DNA of 64,000 bases from Flavobacterium muglaense. GTDB taxonomy: Bacteria; Bacteroidota; Bacteroidia; Flavobacteriales; Flavobacteriaceae. Of this stretch, positions 19,166 through 26,332 are shown one piece after another (the stretch's first letter is position 1; each line of letters opens with the position of its first letter). A program made the translations under genes and the position numbers. Below the pieces are notes generated by a model that was not told the DNA's origin, searched no databases, and saw nothing but the letters and a program-made list of their open reading frames with translations. The DNA lies in the NCBI RefSeq assembly GCF_014305155.1, contig NZ_JACRUK010000008.1:42713-106712 (forward strand). Reading direction: 5' to 3'.

Positions 19166-21223
19166 CTAGATGGGTATTTGTTTTTGTTCAATTGGGACTG
19201 TAACGGTAATTGTAGTACCTTCTCCTTTTACAGAGCTAATATCAAAAGTTCCATTACACTCGTGTGTTCTAGAAATCATATTATTAATTCCTATCCCTTT
19301 AATTTTATTCTTCTTGATAAATCCTACACCATTGTCAGAAATTGTCAAAACTAAGTTTTCTTCTCTCTTTTTTAGCTCTACTCGAATGGTAGTGGCCTGT
19401 GCATATTTATTACAATTTTGCAAAGACTCTTGAATAATTCGATACAAATTAATCTTTACTGAGTTGATTAACAAGTCCCACTTAATAGCCCCATCAATAT
19501 TTGATATCAAAACAGGATCAAAAGTATCACTTTGCTTCTCCAGCAAGTCACTCACAATAGCTACGAAGTTATTAATTAATTCCGACTTCTCTCTATTTAA
19601 GTCATGTGAAATTTCACGAATATCTTGTTCGATGTTTTTTAACTCATTCAAGAATATAACTCTCTGCTCTACTGCAAGTGCATCATCAAAGGGGTTAAGC
19701 CCTTCTAAATTCATACGAACACCAAACATCCTACCCAAAACACCATCGTGTAATTCCTGAGCTACCCTTTTTTTCTCTAGTACTCTATTAACATCGATTG
19801 TTTGTTGTTGTGAGATCATCAAGTTGTAAGTATCCTCATTGGCTTGTTGTTGCAGTTGCTTGTACAATAAGATTTTGTTTTTGCTTTGCTGCGCTTTAAT
19901 AACATAAGTAAATAACCCCAGAATCCCGATAACACTAAAGATATAGATCAAATTCCTGTTTTGATCTTCTAGAATAGAATTCTGATCTTTAATCTTGTCC
20001 GTTTCATATTCAATACGGGAGAATTTCTCTCCCATACTTCGTTCTTCTTTTTGCAGCTGCTCATTAATCGTAATATATTCCTTTGAATAAATTGACGCAT
20101 TTTCAGGATCTACAACAGAAAGTTGCTTCAGGGCAACGAGGACATCTCTAGGTATATTGGCTTTCTTAGATAGCGAAAGGGCTTCTTTTGCAAAACTTAT
20201 TGCAGTTGATGTAGCTTTTACGGAGCTATAATATTCTGATAAATGAATTTTATTTATAAATATTCCTGAACTCAGTTTTATACTATCTCTTATTTTAAGT
20301 GCTTCATAAAATAGACCAGGAAGCTTATTGGTATCATTAGACATAAATTTAGCATACGCTAAGTTATCTATCAACATGGCATATAGGGCTGGTTTTTGAA
20401 TTTTAAGATTATTTTCCTCTAATCCTTTTTTAAAATAAGTTTGAGCAAGAGCATATTTTTTTAAATTCAAATATAAAAATCCAATATTATTATAGGTTGT
20501 GGCTTTGGACTGAAATACTTTTGGTATAGCCTCATCATCACTCATCGTTAATGCTTTATTATGATATATAATTGCATTATCATATTCACCAAGCTCACTA
20601 TAAATTATTCCTAAAAGATTATAGGCATCATATAAAATATTGCTTGTATTCTTTTCATTTTTTATTATCCGTAATACACTAAAAACTGATTTTTCAGAAC
20701 CTAAAAAATCACCTGCCCTGTACTGTAAAGTAGCTTTGTTAATTAAAGTTTTAGCCAAATTGAAATTATCTCCCAATTCAGAATACATCTTCTCTGCCTT
20801 ATAATAATACAAGAAAGAGCTATCTAAAATTGTTTGAGATTGATAATAGTCTCCTAAATAAGTATATGCTTTAATGATACTTGAAGTATCATTAACACGT
20901 TCTGAATTTTCTAAAACAAAATGTACCGTTTTATTAAATTCTTTCCAGTCATTGATATTATAATAGCGATTAGCAACCTTAAATAAGTTAACCCTGTTTA
21001 GGGAATCATTCTCGTCGCCAACAACAATATTATAAGCCTTTTTACTATATGTTGAGCGAACATTCTTAGGTAAACTAAAATCATTTGCTAAAGAAAAATA
21101 AATAGACAAGCTATCATTAGAAGAAGTAAAAGAAACCTCTTTCTCATCTTTTGGAGTACAACCAAAATAAATAATTAAAAAAATATATAATATATAGGAG
21201 AAATATTTGGCTTTCACTTTCAA
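19166..21223 (-). CDS. TPR-containing sensor histidine kinase (HisKA_3 type)
   Basis: 685 residues. The apparent start is TTG at 21223; no ATG lies nearby and an in-frame stop is close upstream. The N-terminus FLIIYFGCTPKDEK looks like a lipoprotein or uncleaved signal. Residues about 60-390 are a run of TPR repeats (YTYLGDYYQSQ, AYNLLGIIYSELGEYDNAI, YNNIGFLYLNLKKYALA), probably periplasmic. A coiled coil comes next, then a transmembrane helix (IYIFSVIGILGLFTYVI) and a cytosolic kinase: phospho-His in RVAQELHDGVLG, N box IIQESLQNCNKYA and G box DNGVGF/GIGINNM. It phosphorylates the regulator encoded 2 bases downstream. TPR domains bind peptides or proteins, and the nearest upstream gene codes for an exported repeat peptide, a possible ligand by inference. 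Confidence 0.92.
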   Translation of the reverse strand: MKVKAKYFSYILYIFLIIYFGCTPKDEKEVSFTSSNDSLSIYFSLANDFSLPKNVRSTYSKKAYNIVVGDENDSLNRVNLFKVANRYYNINDWKEFNKTVHFVLENSERVNDTSSIIKAYTYLGDYYQSQTILDSSFLYYYKAEKMYSELGDNFNLAKTLINKATLQYRAGDFLGSEKSVFSVLRIIKNEKNTSNILYDAYNLLGIIYSELGEYDNAIIYHNKALTMSDDEAIPKVFQSKATTYNNIGFLYLNLKKYALAQTYFKKGLEENNLKIQKPALYAMLIDNLAYAKFMSNDTNKLPGLFYEALKIRDSIKLSSGIFINKIHLSEYYSSVKATSTAISFAKEALSLSKKANIPRDVLVALKQLSVVDPENASIYSKEYITINEQLQKEERSMGEKFSRIEYETDKIKDQNSILEDQNRNLIYIFSVIGILGLFTYVIKAQQSKNKILLYKQLQQQANEDTYNLMISQQQTIDVNRVLEKKRVAQELHDGVLGRMFGVRMNLEGLNPFDDALAVEQRVIFLNELKNIEQDIREISHDLNREKSELINNFVAIVSDLLEKQSDTFDPVLISNIDGAIKWDLLINSVKINLYRIIQESLQNCNKYAQATTIRVELKKREENLVLTISDNGVGFIKKNKIKGIGINNMISRTHECNGTFDISSVKGEGTTITVTVPIEQKQIPI

Positions 21224-21263
21224 TACGGTTTTTTCAAAAATAGTGAAATAAAACTATTGACCT

Positions 21264-21294
21264 AAAAAAAAGGCTATCAAATAAATGATAGCCT
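21264..21294 (-). terminator. Terminator after the repeat-peptide gene
   Basis: AGGCTATCA (21271-21279) pairs with TGATAGCCT (21286-21294), and the minus strand then reads a run of eight Ts. It separates the peptide gene from the sensor kinase operon, so the peptide is likely made from its own short transcript. Confidence 0.75.
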
Positions 21295-21320
21295 AAGTAT
21301 ATTTTAAAATGAAAACCTAT

Positions 21321-21587
21321 TTAATCTACTTTTACATTTCCACCTGCCGATTGGCCTCCAATGATATCATCCACTTTTACATTTCCTCCTGCTGATTGAC
21401 CGCCAATAATGTCATCTACTTTTACATTTCCTCCTGCTGATTGACCACCGATAATATCGTCTACTTTTACATTCCCACCTGCTGACTGACCGCCGATTAT
21501 ATTCGCACTACCATTTTCAGGCGTTGTGAATGATGTTAATGTTACTACTAAAGAAAATAAACCGATTGTTAAGATTGCTTTTTTCAT
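21321..21587 (-). CDS. Small exported peptide made of four identical 15-residue repeats
   Basis: 88 residues: signal peptide (MKKAILTIGLFSLVVTLTSFT, cut near residue 21), a short linker TPENGSAN, then IIGGQSAGGNVKVDD three times and a fourth copy ending in VD at the C-terminus. The repeats are identical in protein, but the DNA units differ at several third codon positions (7 of 45 bases between the last two units, all silent). The peptide sequence is thus kept by selection and is not a fresh duplication. I recognise no family. It lies between a LytTR regulator gene and a TPR sensor kinase operon on the same strand, with its own terminator. Possible roles, all inferred: precursor of a secreted signal peptide in several copies, a fibril-forming or matrix peptide, or a sensor ligand. 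Frame, export signal and repeats are seen directly. Confidence 0.85.
   Translation of the reverse strand: MKKAILTIGLFSLVVTLTSFTTPENGSANIIGGQSAGGNVKVDDIIGGQSAGGNVKVDDIIGGQSAGGNVKVDDIIGGQSAGGNVKVD
21324..21500 (-). repeat. 45-base tandem coding repeat, four units
   Basis: Units lie at 21324-21368, 21369-21413, 21414-21458 and 21459-21500 (the first translated unit, 14 codons followed by the linker). All differences between units fall at synonymous third positions. Confidence 0.9.
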
Positions 21588-21709
21588 AATTTGGGGATTT
21601 TATGTGTTATTTAAATTTTACTTTTGCGACCTGCTTTATTGCAGTATCTTGTTGTAAAACTACACAGAGAATCCTTATTTTTAATTCGAAAAAAGCCGTA
21701 TATGGTAAA

Positions 21710-21728
21710 CACTATCAGTCTGATAGTG
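21710..21728. promoter_or_regulatory. Perfect inverted repeat upstream of the repeat-peptide gene
   Basis: CACTATCA GTC TGATAGTG is an 8-bp perfect inverted repeat with a 3-base centre. It is 123 bases upstream of the peptide start and 35 bases after the LytTR gene stop. It has no adjacent U-tract, so an operator is as likely as a weak terminator. Confidence 0.4.
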
Positions 21729-21762
21729 AATGAATGCCAAATTAGGGTAGATGGCTAATTTA

Positions 21763-22569
21763 TCAAATTTCGAGGTAATTATCATTCGCAATTCGGTCGA
21801 TAATTAAGGCCACATTGCTCTTAAAACTCTTGGAGAACGGGATTTTTCCTATGCCATTTTTTATGTGACAGGTTGAGTTTCCGGTGTGAATTCTTGATAT
21901 AAATGAGCTGTTTACAATATAGCTGTTATGTATGCGTACAAAAGGATAATGAAGCGCAACCTCAAAATGTTTTAACGTTTTAAAAGCGGTTACCATTTCC
22001 CCATTATTCAAATGGATGTCGGTCGAATTATTGTCGGCTTTTAAATACGTGATGTCCCTAGTGTCGATATACCTATAATCTCCGTATGACTTAATGCACA
22101 AAATAAGCGGTTGCTCTTTTACTACTTGTACGGTTTTTAACTCAATCGCATCCAGTCGCTCCAGTATTGAGGTTGGAAAACTAAAAAGGCTACTATCTTT
22201 TTGTTTTAACTTTAAAAGCAACTTCACAAAATCTATTTTGGTAACTGGTTTCAATAAATAATCTGTGACTTGGTAGCGAATGGCTTCAAAGGCAAGCTTC
22301 TTTTTTCGGGTAGTAATAACAAACTCTGGTAATACCGTAAGATATTCTCGTACTTCATTGATAAATGATAACGACAATTTACTCTTTTCATTTAGTGGGT
22401 CTATTTCTAGAAAAACAATCTCGGGGGAATACTCTAATATTGCATTTAACCCCTTTTTTAGATTTGCGGCCGATCCCTTATAAGTAAGCTCAGGAAACCT
22501 ACTAGCCATAGCCTTTGTCCTTAAGACACTTTCTTCGTCGTCATCTATAATAATATAAGAATAATTCAT
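21763..22569 (-). CDS. LytTR-family response regulator with Glu at the phospho-acceptor site
   Basis: 268 residues from ATG 22569 (MNYSYIIIDDDE). A longer frame from TTG 22611 would add 14 residues ahead of the receiver and is less likely. The receiver keeps the acidic cluster DDD (9-11), the switch Thr in FVITT and Lys in DYLLKP. The strand that normally reads VFLDIxMP reads IVFLEIDPL, so the acceptor Asp is Glu55. The C-terminal LytTR DNA-binding domain (about 165-265) is intact: DITYLKADNNSTDIHLNNGE, FVRIHNSYIVN. Glu often mimics phospho-Asp, so the protein could be always active or controlled otherwise; Asp57 is an alternative acceptor. It is upstream of the repeat-peptide gene on the same strand. 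No partner LytS-type kinase is adjacent. Confidence 0.88.
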   Translation of the reverse strand: MNYSYIIIDDDEESVLRTKAMASRFPELTYKGSAANLKKGLNAILEYSPEIVFLEIDPLNEKSKLSLSFINEVREYLTVLPEFVITTRKKKLAFEAIRYQVTDYLLKPVTKIDFVKLLLKLKQKDSSLFSFPTSILERLDAIELKTVQVVKEQPLILCIKSYGDYRYIDTRDITYLKADNNSTDIHLNNGEMVTAFKTLKHFEVALHYPFVRIHNSYIVNSSFISRIHTGNSTCHIKNGIGKIPFSKSFKSNVALIIDRIANDNYLEI

Positions 22570-22799
22570 CTTGGGGCTAGTTGAATGTATGACTGTTGTT
22601 TTTGGCTTCAAATACTATATTCCACAAATCATCAACCCTCTTTTTAATCACTACTAATCCAAAATTAATTGGAATACTAGCATCGATTAAAAAACACGTT
22701 TGATCCATTTGCAAACACAATAATCAGCTAAAGGTAAATAAAATCGATGAAATACATGTTTCTGACGTTCAAATGATTAAAAATATTTTTTATGGACCA

Positions 22800-22833
22800 A
22801 AAAAAAGGCTTCCCATATCGAGAAGCCTTTTGT
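22800..22833 (-). terminator. glyS terminator
   Basis: AAAAGGCTTC (22803-22812) pairs with GAAGCCTTTT (22822-22831), 20 bases after the glyS stop, with a long A-run giving the U-tract on the minus strand. Confidence 0.8.
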
Positions 22834-22852
22834 AAATACTAGGATATTAGGG

Positions 22853-24394
22853 TTATATGCGTTTCAACCAGTTTTTCATCGCAACCTCATTTTCTATAAT
22901 ATCTTTTAATGCTGTGATCTTAACACGGTCTTGTTTCATCGTATCTCTATGACGAATAGTCACTGTTTGATCTTCGATTGTTTGATGATCAACGGTGATA
23001 CAAAATGGTGTTCCTAATGCGTCTTGCCTTCTATAACGACGACCTACCGCATCTTTCTCATCATAAGTTACTTGGAAATCCCATTTCAAATCAGCAATGA
23101 TCTGATGTGCAATTTCTGGTAAACCATCTTTTTTAACCAAAGGTAAAACAGCTGCTTTAGTAGGAGCTAGAACCGCTGGCAATTGCAATACTGTTCTAGT
23201 TGATCCGTCTTCTAGTGTTTCTTCTTTTAAAGAAGTTGCAAAAACAGCCAAGAACATTCTATCCAATCCTACAGATGTTTCCACCACATAAGGAACATAG
23301 TTTTTATTCAATTCGGCATCAAAATACTGAAGTTTTCTACCCGAGAATTCTTCGTGTGCTTTCAAGTCAAAGTCGGTACGCGAATGTATTCCTTCTAATT
23401 CTTTAAACCCAAAAGGGAAATTAAATTCGATATCAGCAGCAGCATTAGCATAATGAGCCAGCTTTTCATGGTCGTGAAAACGGTAATTTTCTCTACCTAA
23501 ACCTAATGACAAATGCCATTTCAATCTTGTCTCTTTCCAAAATTCATAGTGCTTCATCTCATCACCTGGACGTACAAAAAATTGCATTTCCATTTGTTCA
23601 AACTCACGCATACGGAAAATAAACTGTCTAGCAACAATCTCATTTCTAAACGCCTTTCCTGTTTGTGCAATACCAAAAGGAACTTTCATTCTTCCTGATT
23701 TTTGAACATTTAAGAAATTCACAAAAATACCTTGAGCCGTTTCTGGACGTAAATACAAATCCATCGCAGTATCCGCAGATGCACCTAATTTTGTTCCAAA
23801 CATCAAATTAAATTGACGCACCTCAGTCCAATTTCTTGAACCAGTTTCGGGACAAGCAATTTCTAATTCTTCGATCAATGCCTTTACATCTTCAAGATCT
23901 TCATTTCCTAATGAACGTCCTAAACGTTCTAGAATTTCTCTCTCACGAGCTTTGTACTCAACAACTCTAGGGTTTGTTGATACAAACTCTGCTTCGTTAA
24001 ATGCATCACCAAAACGAACTTTTGCCTTTTCGATTTCTTTAATTGCTTTTACATTAAGCTTTTCGGCATAATCCTCAATTAAAACGTCGGCTCTATATCT
24101 TCTTTTTGAATCTTTATTGTCAATTAATGGATCATTAAAAGCATCAACGTGACCCGATGCTTTCCAAGTTGTCGGATGCATTAATATCGAGGCATCAAGT
24201 CCTACAATATTATCATTCATCTGAACCATTGATTTCCACCAATATTCACGGATGTTCTTTTTTAACTCTACACCGTTTTGTGCATAATCATAGACTGCAC
24301 TTAAACCATCGTAAATTTCGCTTGACGGAAAAATAAATCCGTATTCCTTTGCATGCGAAATTACATTCTTAAATATATCTTCTTGTTTTGCCAT
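22853..24394 (-). CDS. glyS: Glycine--tRNA ligase (dimeric, eukaryote-like class II)
   Basis: 513 residues from ATG 24394 (MAKQEDIFKNVISHAKEYGF). A frame nine codons longer begins within the AT-rich leader and is not chosen. Class II motifs are visible: motif 1 around YDGLSAVYDYAQNGVELKKNI, motif 2 RNEIVARQFIFRMREFEQME, and motif 3 ETSVGLDRMFLAVF. LRPETAQGIFVNF is typical of the alpha2 GlyRS found in Bacteroidota. The C-terminal anticodon-binding domain (VLAPTKAAVLPLVKK onward) is complete. It charges tRNA-Gly in the cytosol. TATTTTTG (24409 down to 24402) just upstream is a possible -7 element and would imply an almost leaderless transcript. Confidence 0.96.
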   Translation of the reverse strand: MAKQEDIFKNVISHAKEYGFIFPSSEIYDGLSAVYDYAQNGVELKKNIREYWWKSMVQMNDNIVGLDASILMHPTTWKASGHVDAFNDPLIDNKDSKRRYRADVLIEDYAEKLNVKAIKEIEKAKVRFGDAFNEAEFVSTNPRVVEYKAREREILERLGRSLGNEDLEDVKALIEELEIACPETGSRNWTEVRQFNLMFGTKLGASADTAMDLYLRPETAQGIFVNFLNVQKSGRMKVPFGIAQTGKAFRNEIVARQFIFRMREFEQMEMQFFVRPGDEMKHYEFWKETRLKWHLSLGLGRENYRFHDHEKLAHYANAAADIEFNFPFGFKELEGIHSRTDFDLKAHEEFSGRKLQYFDAELNKNYVPYVVETSVGLDRMFLAVFATSLKEETLEDGSTRTVLQLPAVLAPTKAAVLPLVKKDGLPEIAHQIIADLKWDFQVTYDEKDAVGRRYRRQDALGTPFCITVDHQTIEDQTVTIRHRDTMKQDRVKITALKDIIENEVAMKNWLKRI

Positions 24395-24490
24395 AGTAAT
24401 GCAAAAATATAAAAAGTACACTGAAAAAAAAGAAAATTGATGAAGTTTGAAGCTTTGATTTTCATATTTTTATAAACAAATAACAATTGT

Positions 24491-25174
24491 ATGCTCAAAA
24501 ACATTATAAACCTATTTTTTCCTAAGGCATGTGCTGGTTGTGATGCTTTACTTGTTTCTAATGAAAATACAATTTGCACCCTTTGCAGACACCATATTGC
24601 TATCACAAACCACCATTTAAATCCAGAAAACGAAGCTTTTAAGAAATTTTATGGCCGGATTCCTATCGAATATGCTTCGGCTCATCTTTATTTTCATAAA
24701 AAAGGAATCTCTCAAGAAATCATTCACAAACTCAAATACAAAGGTCAAGAAGAAATAGGGACGGTATTAGGCCATTGGTATGCTGATGATCTAAAAAAAA
24801 TATCCGTTCTACAAACCGCCGATTTTATTATTCCCGTTCCGCTGCATAAAAAGAAATTACAGGAACGTGGATACAATCAAGTAACTACTTTTTGTCTGGC
24901 TATTGCCAAAGAGTTGAATATCCCATACAATGACAGTGTTTTAATTCGAAAAACATATTCGACAACGCAATCCAAGAAAAACCTACTCGGTAGAACTGAA
25001 GGAATCGAATCCGTTTTTGACATCACAAGCAATACCGAACATCATAACAAACACTTTATACTCATTGACGATGTCATTACAACCGGCGCTACACTGGAAG
25101 CTTGTTGCCGCGCTTTATTGAAAATTCCGGGTATAAAAATCAGTATTGTTTGTATGGCGATGGCCGAATCTTAA
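24491..25174 (+). CDS. comF: ComF family phosphoribosyltransferase-like protein
   Basis: 227 residues. The N-terminal zinc-finger-like part has CAGC and CTLC cysteine pairs (residues about 14-33), and the C-terminal type I phosphoribosyltransferase domain has the PRPP loop FILIDDVITTGATL. IPVPLHKKKLQERGYNQV is a ComF hallmark. ComF proteins act in natural DNA uptake, in the cytosolic handling of incoming single-stranded DNA, although the reaction is not settled. It is a single gene divergent from glyS with a 96-base gap. No other competence gene lies in the window. Confidence 0.88.
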   Translation: MLKNIINLFFPKACAGCDALLVSNENTICTLCRHHIAITNHHLNPENEAFKKFYGRIPIEYASAHLYFHKKGISQEIIHKLKYKGQEEIGTVLGHWYADDLKKISVLQTADFIIPVPLHKKKLQERGYNQVTTFCLAIAKELNIPYNDSVLIRKTYSTTQSKKNLLGRTEGIESVFDITSNTEHHNKHFILIDDVITTGATLEACCRALLKIPGIKISIVCMAMAES

Positions 25175-25304
25175 AAAAAATATTAGATCAAAAAAACACT
25201 CTATAGAAAAATAAAGCCTCTAGAAAGTAACAACTTTTATTAATAATAGATTTTTTTAATGAAATTATAAGTAAATAGAATTTCCAATTCCAAAGTTAAA
25301 TGTT

Positions 25305-25312
25305 TAAATTTG
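25305..25312 (+). promoter_or_regulatory. Candidate -7 element for superoxide dismutase
   Basis: TAAATTTG matches TAnnTTTG, 36 bases before the start codon. The -33 region lacks a clear TTG, so this is a partial match. Confidence 0.45.
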
Positions 25313-25347
25313 AATAAATTTTTATAAATCATTTAAACAAATATATT

Positions 25348-25956
25348 ATGGCTTTTGAATTACCTCAGTTACCTTATGCATACGATGCATTAGAACCACA
25401 CATTGATGCACGTACTATGGAAATACACCATTCAAAGCATCATAACGCTTATACTACAAACCTAAATGCTGCTGTTGCTGGAACAGACATGGAAGGAAAA
25501 ACGATAGAGAATATCCTAATTAATCTTGATATGAAAAACGCTGCCGTACGTAACAATGGTGGTGGTTTTTACAATCACAACTTATTCTGGACTGTAATGA
25601 CACCAAACGGTGGCGGACTTCCAACAGGAGATTTACTTGCTGCAATTGAAGCTGCTTTTGGATCATTTGAAGAATTTAAAGCTAAATTTAGCAAAGCTGG
25701 TGCAACTCAATTTGGTTCAGGATGGGCTTGGTTATGTGTTCACAAAGGCGGAAAAGTGGACGTATGTGGAACTCCAAATCAAGACAATCCATTAATGCCA
25801 GGCGTAGGTTGTGGTGGAACTCCAATCTTAGCAATGGATGTATGGGAACATGCTTATTACTTAAACTACCAAAACAGAAGACCTGATTATATCGAAGCTT
25901 TTTTCAATGTAATCAACTGGACTGAAGTTTCAAGAAGATTTGCTTCTGAGAAATAG
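25348..25956 (+). CDS. sodA: Superoxide dismutase, Mn/Fe family (probably Mn)
   Basis: 202 residues, full length. Metal ligands are His27 (EIHHSKHH), His77 (FYNHNLFW), Asp164 and His168 (MDVWEHAYY). Second-sphere residues point to manganese: the Gly-rich GGGFYNH in place of the iron-type Gln, and Gln145 in TPNQDNPLM. It converts superoxide to hydrogen peroxide and oxygen. No signal peptide is present, so it is cytosolic. It is monocistronic with a strong terminator. Metal preference in this family is hard to call from sequence alone. Confidence 0.96.
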   Translation: MAFELPQLPYAYDALEPHIDARTMEIHHSKHHNAYTTNLNAAVAGTDMEGKTIENILINLDMKNAAVRNNGGGFYNHNLFWTVMTPNGGGLPTGDLLAAIEAAFGSFEEFKAKFSKAGATQFGSGWAWLCVHKGGKVDVCGTPNQDNPLMPGVGCGGTPILAMDVWEHAYYLNYQNRRPDYIEAFFNVINWTEVSRRFASEK

Positions 25957-25986
25957 TCTTTTTTTTTAGATAAAAAGAAAACAAAG

Positions 25987-26028
25987 AATAGACAGATAAC
26001 TGAAAAGTTGTTTGTCTATTTTTTTTGT
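25987..26028 (+). terminator. sodA terminator
   Basis: A 14-bp stem with two wobble pairs (25987-26000 with 26007-26020) is followed by TTTTTTT, 31 bases after the sodA stop. Confidence 0.75.
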
Positions 26029-26075
26029 CCAAAATTCAATTTATAGATTAAATAAAAAAAAAACTTCACCCCAAT

Positions 26076-26113
26076 AAAAAAAGACGAGCAAACTAATACG
26101 TTCACTCGTCTTT
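26076..26113 (-). terminator. Second terminator-like hairpin
   Basis: AAAGACGAG (26080-26088) pairs with CTCGTCTTT (26105-26113). The A-run to its left gives a U-tract on the minus strand, so it would back up termination of purF. Confidence 0.55.
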
Positions 26114-26172
26114 CTTATTTTATTTTCTATCTTTTCTTATCTTAATTTTTCTTTTCAGAAACTTTATTGCAT

Positions 26173-26203
26173 AAAAAAGGTGGAATTACTTCCACCCTTT
26201 TTG
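26173..26203. terminator. Third hairpin, near the purF end
   Basis: GGTGGA (26179-26184) pairs with TCCACC (26191-26196), extended by A/T pairs with one bulged base, flanked by A- and T-runs on either side. Confidence 0.55.
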
Positions 26204-26332
26204 CCCCAAATCTACCATAAACTTAACCTACTAATGTTATGGTGACCCAAATGTATGCTAGCAATTCGTTTTTACCAAATATTTAAGACGAACAACTCAT
26301 AAAACCGATAAATTACATATTTTACCTTTTTA

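Larger units (their letters stand above)
25957..26332. other. Gene-free stretch with three hairpins between sodA and purF
   Basis: 376 bases between convergent genes. It holds three terminator-like hairpins (listed separately) and AT-rich filler. I see no gene or promoter in it. Confidence 0.7.

Noticed and set aside
21324..21500. Possible CRISPR-like or intergenic tandem array
   Set aside because: The repeats are contiguous without spacers, in frame and translate into identical peptide units, so they are coding.
22853..24421. Longer start for glyS at 24421
   Set aside because: The nine extra residues are not typical of GlyRS and overlap a likely promoter element; ATG 24394 gives the family start.
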